A DNA stretch of 12,667 bases from JBIKLM01 sp044375105 (lineage in GTDB: Bacteria > Planctomycetota > UBA1135 > GCA-002686595). The position numbers and the translations under genes are program-made. Below the pieces are notes generated by a model, which made no database searches, was not told where the DNA came from, and saw only the letters and a program-made list of their open reading frames with translations. The DNA is taken from NCBI GenBank assembly GCA_044375105.1, contig JBILNK010000128.1:1-12667 (forward strand). The letters are read 5' to 3'. Shown piece by piece: positions 12,203 through 12,667 of this stretch; position 1 is the stretch's first letter; the number at the start of each line of letters is the position of its first letter.

Positions 12203-12667
12203 GGGAGTTCGCCGCCCTGTTCTTCGCCCTCGACGGCCAAAGCCGCAGCAGCGACAAGCTGGCGGCGCTCGAGCGCTACTTCCAAAGCGCGCCGCCCGCC
12301 GACGCCGCCTGGGCCCTGTGCCTGTTGTCCGGCGGGCGCGGACGCCGCCCTCTGTCCGGCGCCGATCTGCGCCGCCTGGCGGCCGCCGAGAGCGGACTCG
12401 CCCTGTGGCTGGTGGAGGAGTGCTACGACACGGTCGGCGATCTGGCCGAAACCCTGGCGCTGCTGCTGCCTGATCCGCAGGCCGGCCTCGAAGGCTCGTT
12501 GGCCGAGCTGATCGCCGCGCGGCTCGAGCCCCTCAGCCAGCTGCCCCGCCCCGAGCGCGAGGCCCTGCTGCTCGACACCTGGCGCCGGCTCGACACCCGC
12601 GAGCGGCTGGTGTTCAACAAGCTCCTGACCGGGGCCTTCCGGGTCGGCGTCAGCGCAGGGCTGCTGC
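12199..12667 (+). CDS. ATP-dependent DNA ligase, N-terminal part (cut by the window edge)
   Basis: 156 residues are visible from the GTG that overlaps the exonuclease stop. The sequence matches the N-terminal DNA-binding domain of bacterial ATP-dependent ligases of the PP_1105 type: REFAALFFALDGQSRSSDKLAALERYF (2-28), DAAWALCLLSGGR (35-47), LALWLVEECYDTVGDLAETLALLLP (70-94) and VFNKLLTGAFRVGVSAGLL at the edge. The adenylation domain with the KxDGxR lysine lies beyond base 12667, so catalytic competence cannot be judged. The neighbouring MBL exonuclease strongly supports this family over LigD or NAD-dependent LigA. Confidence 0.9.
   Translation, partial: MREFAALFFALDGQSRSSDKLAALERYFQSAPPADAAWALCLLSGGRGRRPLSGADLRRLAAAESGLALWLVEECYDTVGDLAETLALLLPDPQAGLEGSLAELIAARLEPLSQLPRPEREALLLDTWRRLDTRERLVFNKLLTGAFRVGVSAGLL

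Noticed and set aside
1..12667. CRISPR array, insertion sequence, prophage or integron features
   Set aside because: No regularly spaced repeats, transposase or integrase motifs, or terminal inverted repeats with target duplications were seen.

Overview
This is a very G+C-rich bacterial chromosomal window with dense, overlapping genes and strong GC3 bias, so long spurious ORFs run antisense to most real genes. The gene content (AddA-type helicase-nuclease, class II photolyase beside an FeS-type photolyase, a DNA ligase/exonuclease pair, a lipoprotein sulfatase-like enzyme) suits a Myxococcota/'Deltaproteobacteria'-like lineage. That placement is a guess from gene content. No mobile element, CRISPR array, tRNA or rRNA was found, and the window reads as core and semi-accessory chromosome with a DNA-repair bias.

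Layout. (1) 1-2973 (+): the C-terminal most of an AddA/RecB-like UvrD-family helicase-nuclease, open at the left edge. It overlaps by 4 bases (GTGA) with (2) 2970-4352 (+), a predicted lipoprotein of the sulfatase/alkaline-phosphatase superfamily that has Thr where formylglycine sulfatases have Cys or Ser. (3) Minus-strand block: trmB (4491-5129) and, upstream of it, a membrane-anchored PAS protein with no output domain (5199-5903). (4) A 437-bp divergent intergenic region with G-runs and inverted repeats. (5) 6341-9543 (+): two photolyases 2 bp apart, a class II CPD-photolyase-like enzyme and an FeS-BCP/PhrB-type enzyme of the (6-4) class. (6) About 300 bp of foldable intergenic DNA. (7) 9840-10901 (+): a stand-alone ATP-grasp ligase of the cyanophycin synthetase/GshAB type, substrate unknown. 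(8) 11012-12667 (+): a metallo-beta-lactamase/beta-CASP 'ligase-associated' exonuclease overlapping by 4 bases (GTGA) with the N-terminus of an ATP-dependent DNA ligase, which runs off the right edge.

How they fit together. Three separate DNA-repair units lie within 12.7 kb: double-strand-break resection (AddA), direct photoreversal of both main UV lesions (the photolyase pair) and nuclease/ligase end processing. The sulfatase-like lipoprotein, TrmB, PAS protein and ATP-grasp enzyme have no evident mechanistic link to them.

Regulation. Several transcription-unit heads (trmB, class II photolyase, MBL exonuclease, and less clearly ATP-grasp) have a -10-like hexamer only 5-13 nt before the start codon and no Shine-Dalgarno. 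This suggests leaderless or near-leaderless mRNAs. Only the ligase, internal to an operon, has a strong Shine-Dalgarno. I do not see a clearly new multi-gene system; the most distinctive points are the dual-photolyase unit with its divergent PAS neighbour, the recurrent leaderless-type promoters, and the orphan ATP-grasp enzyme.
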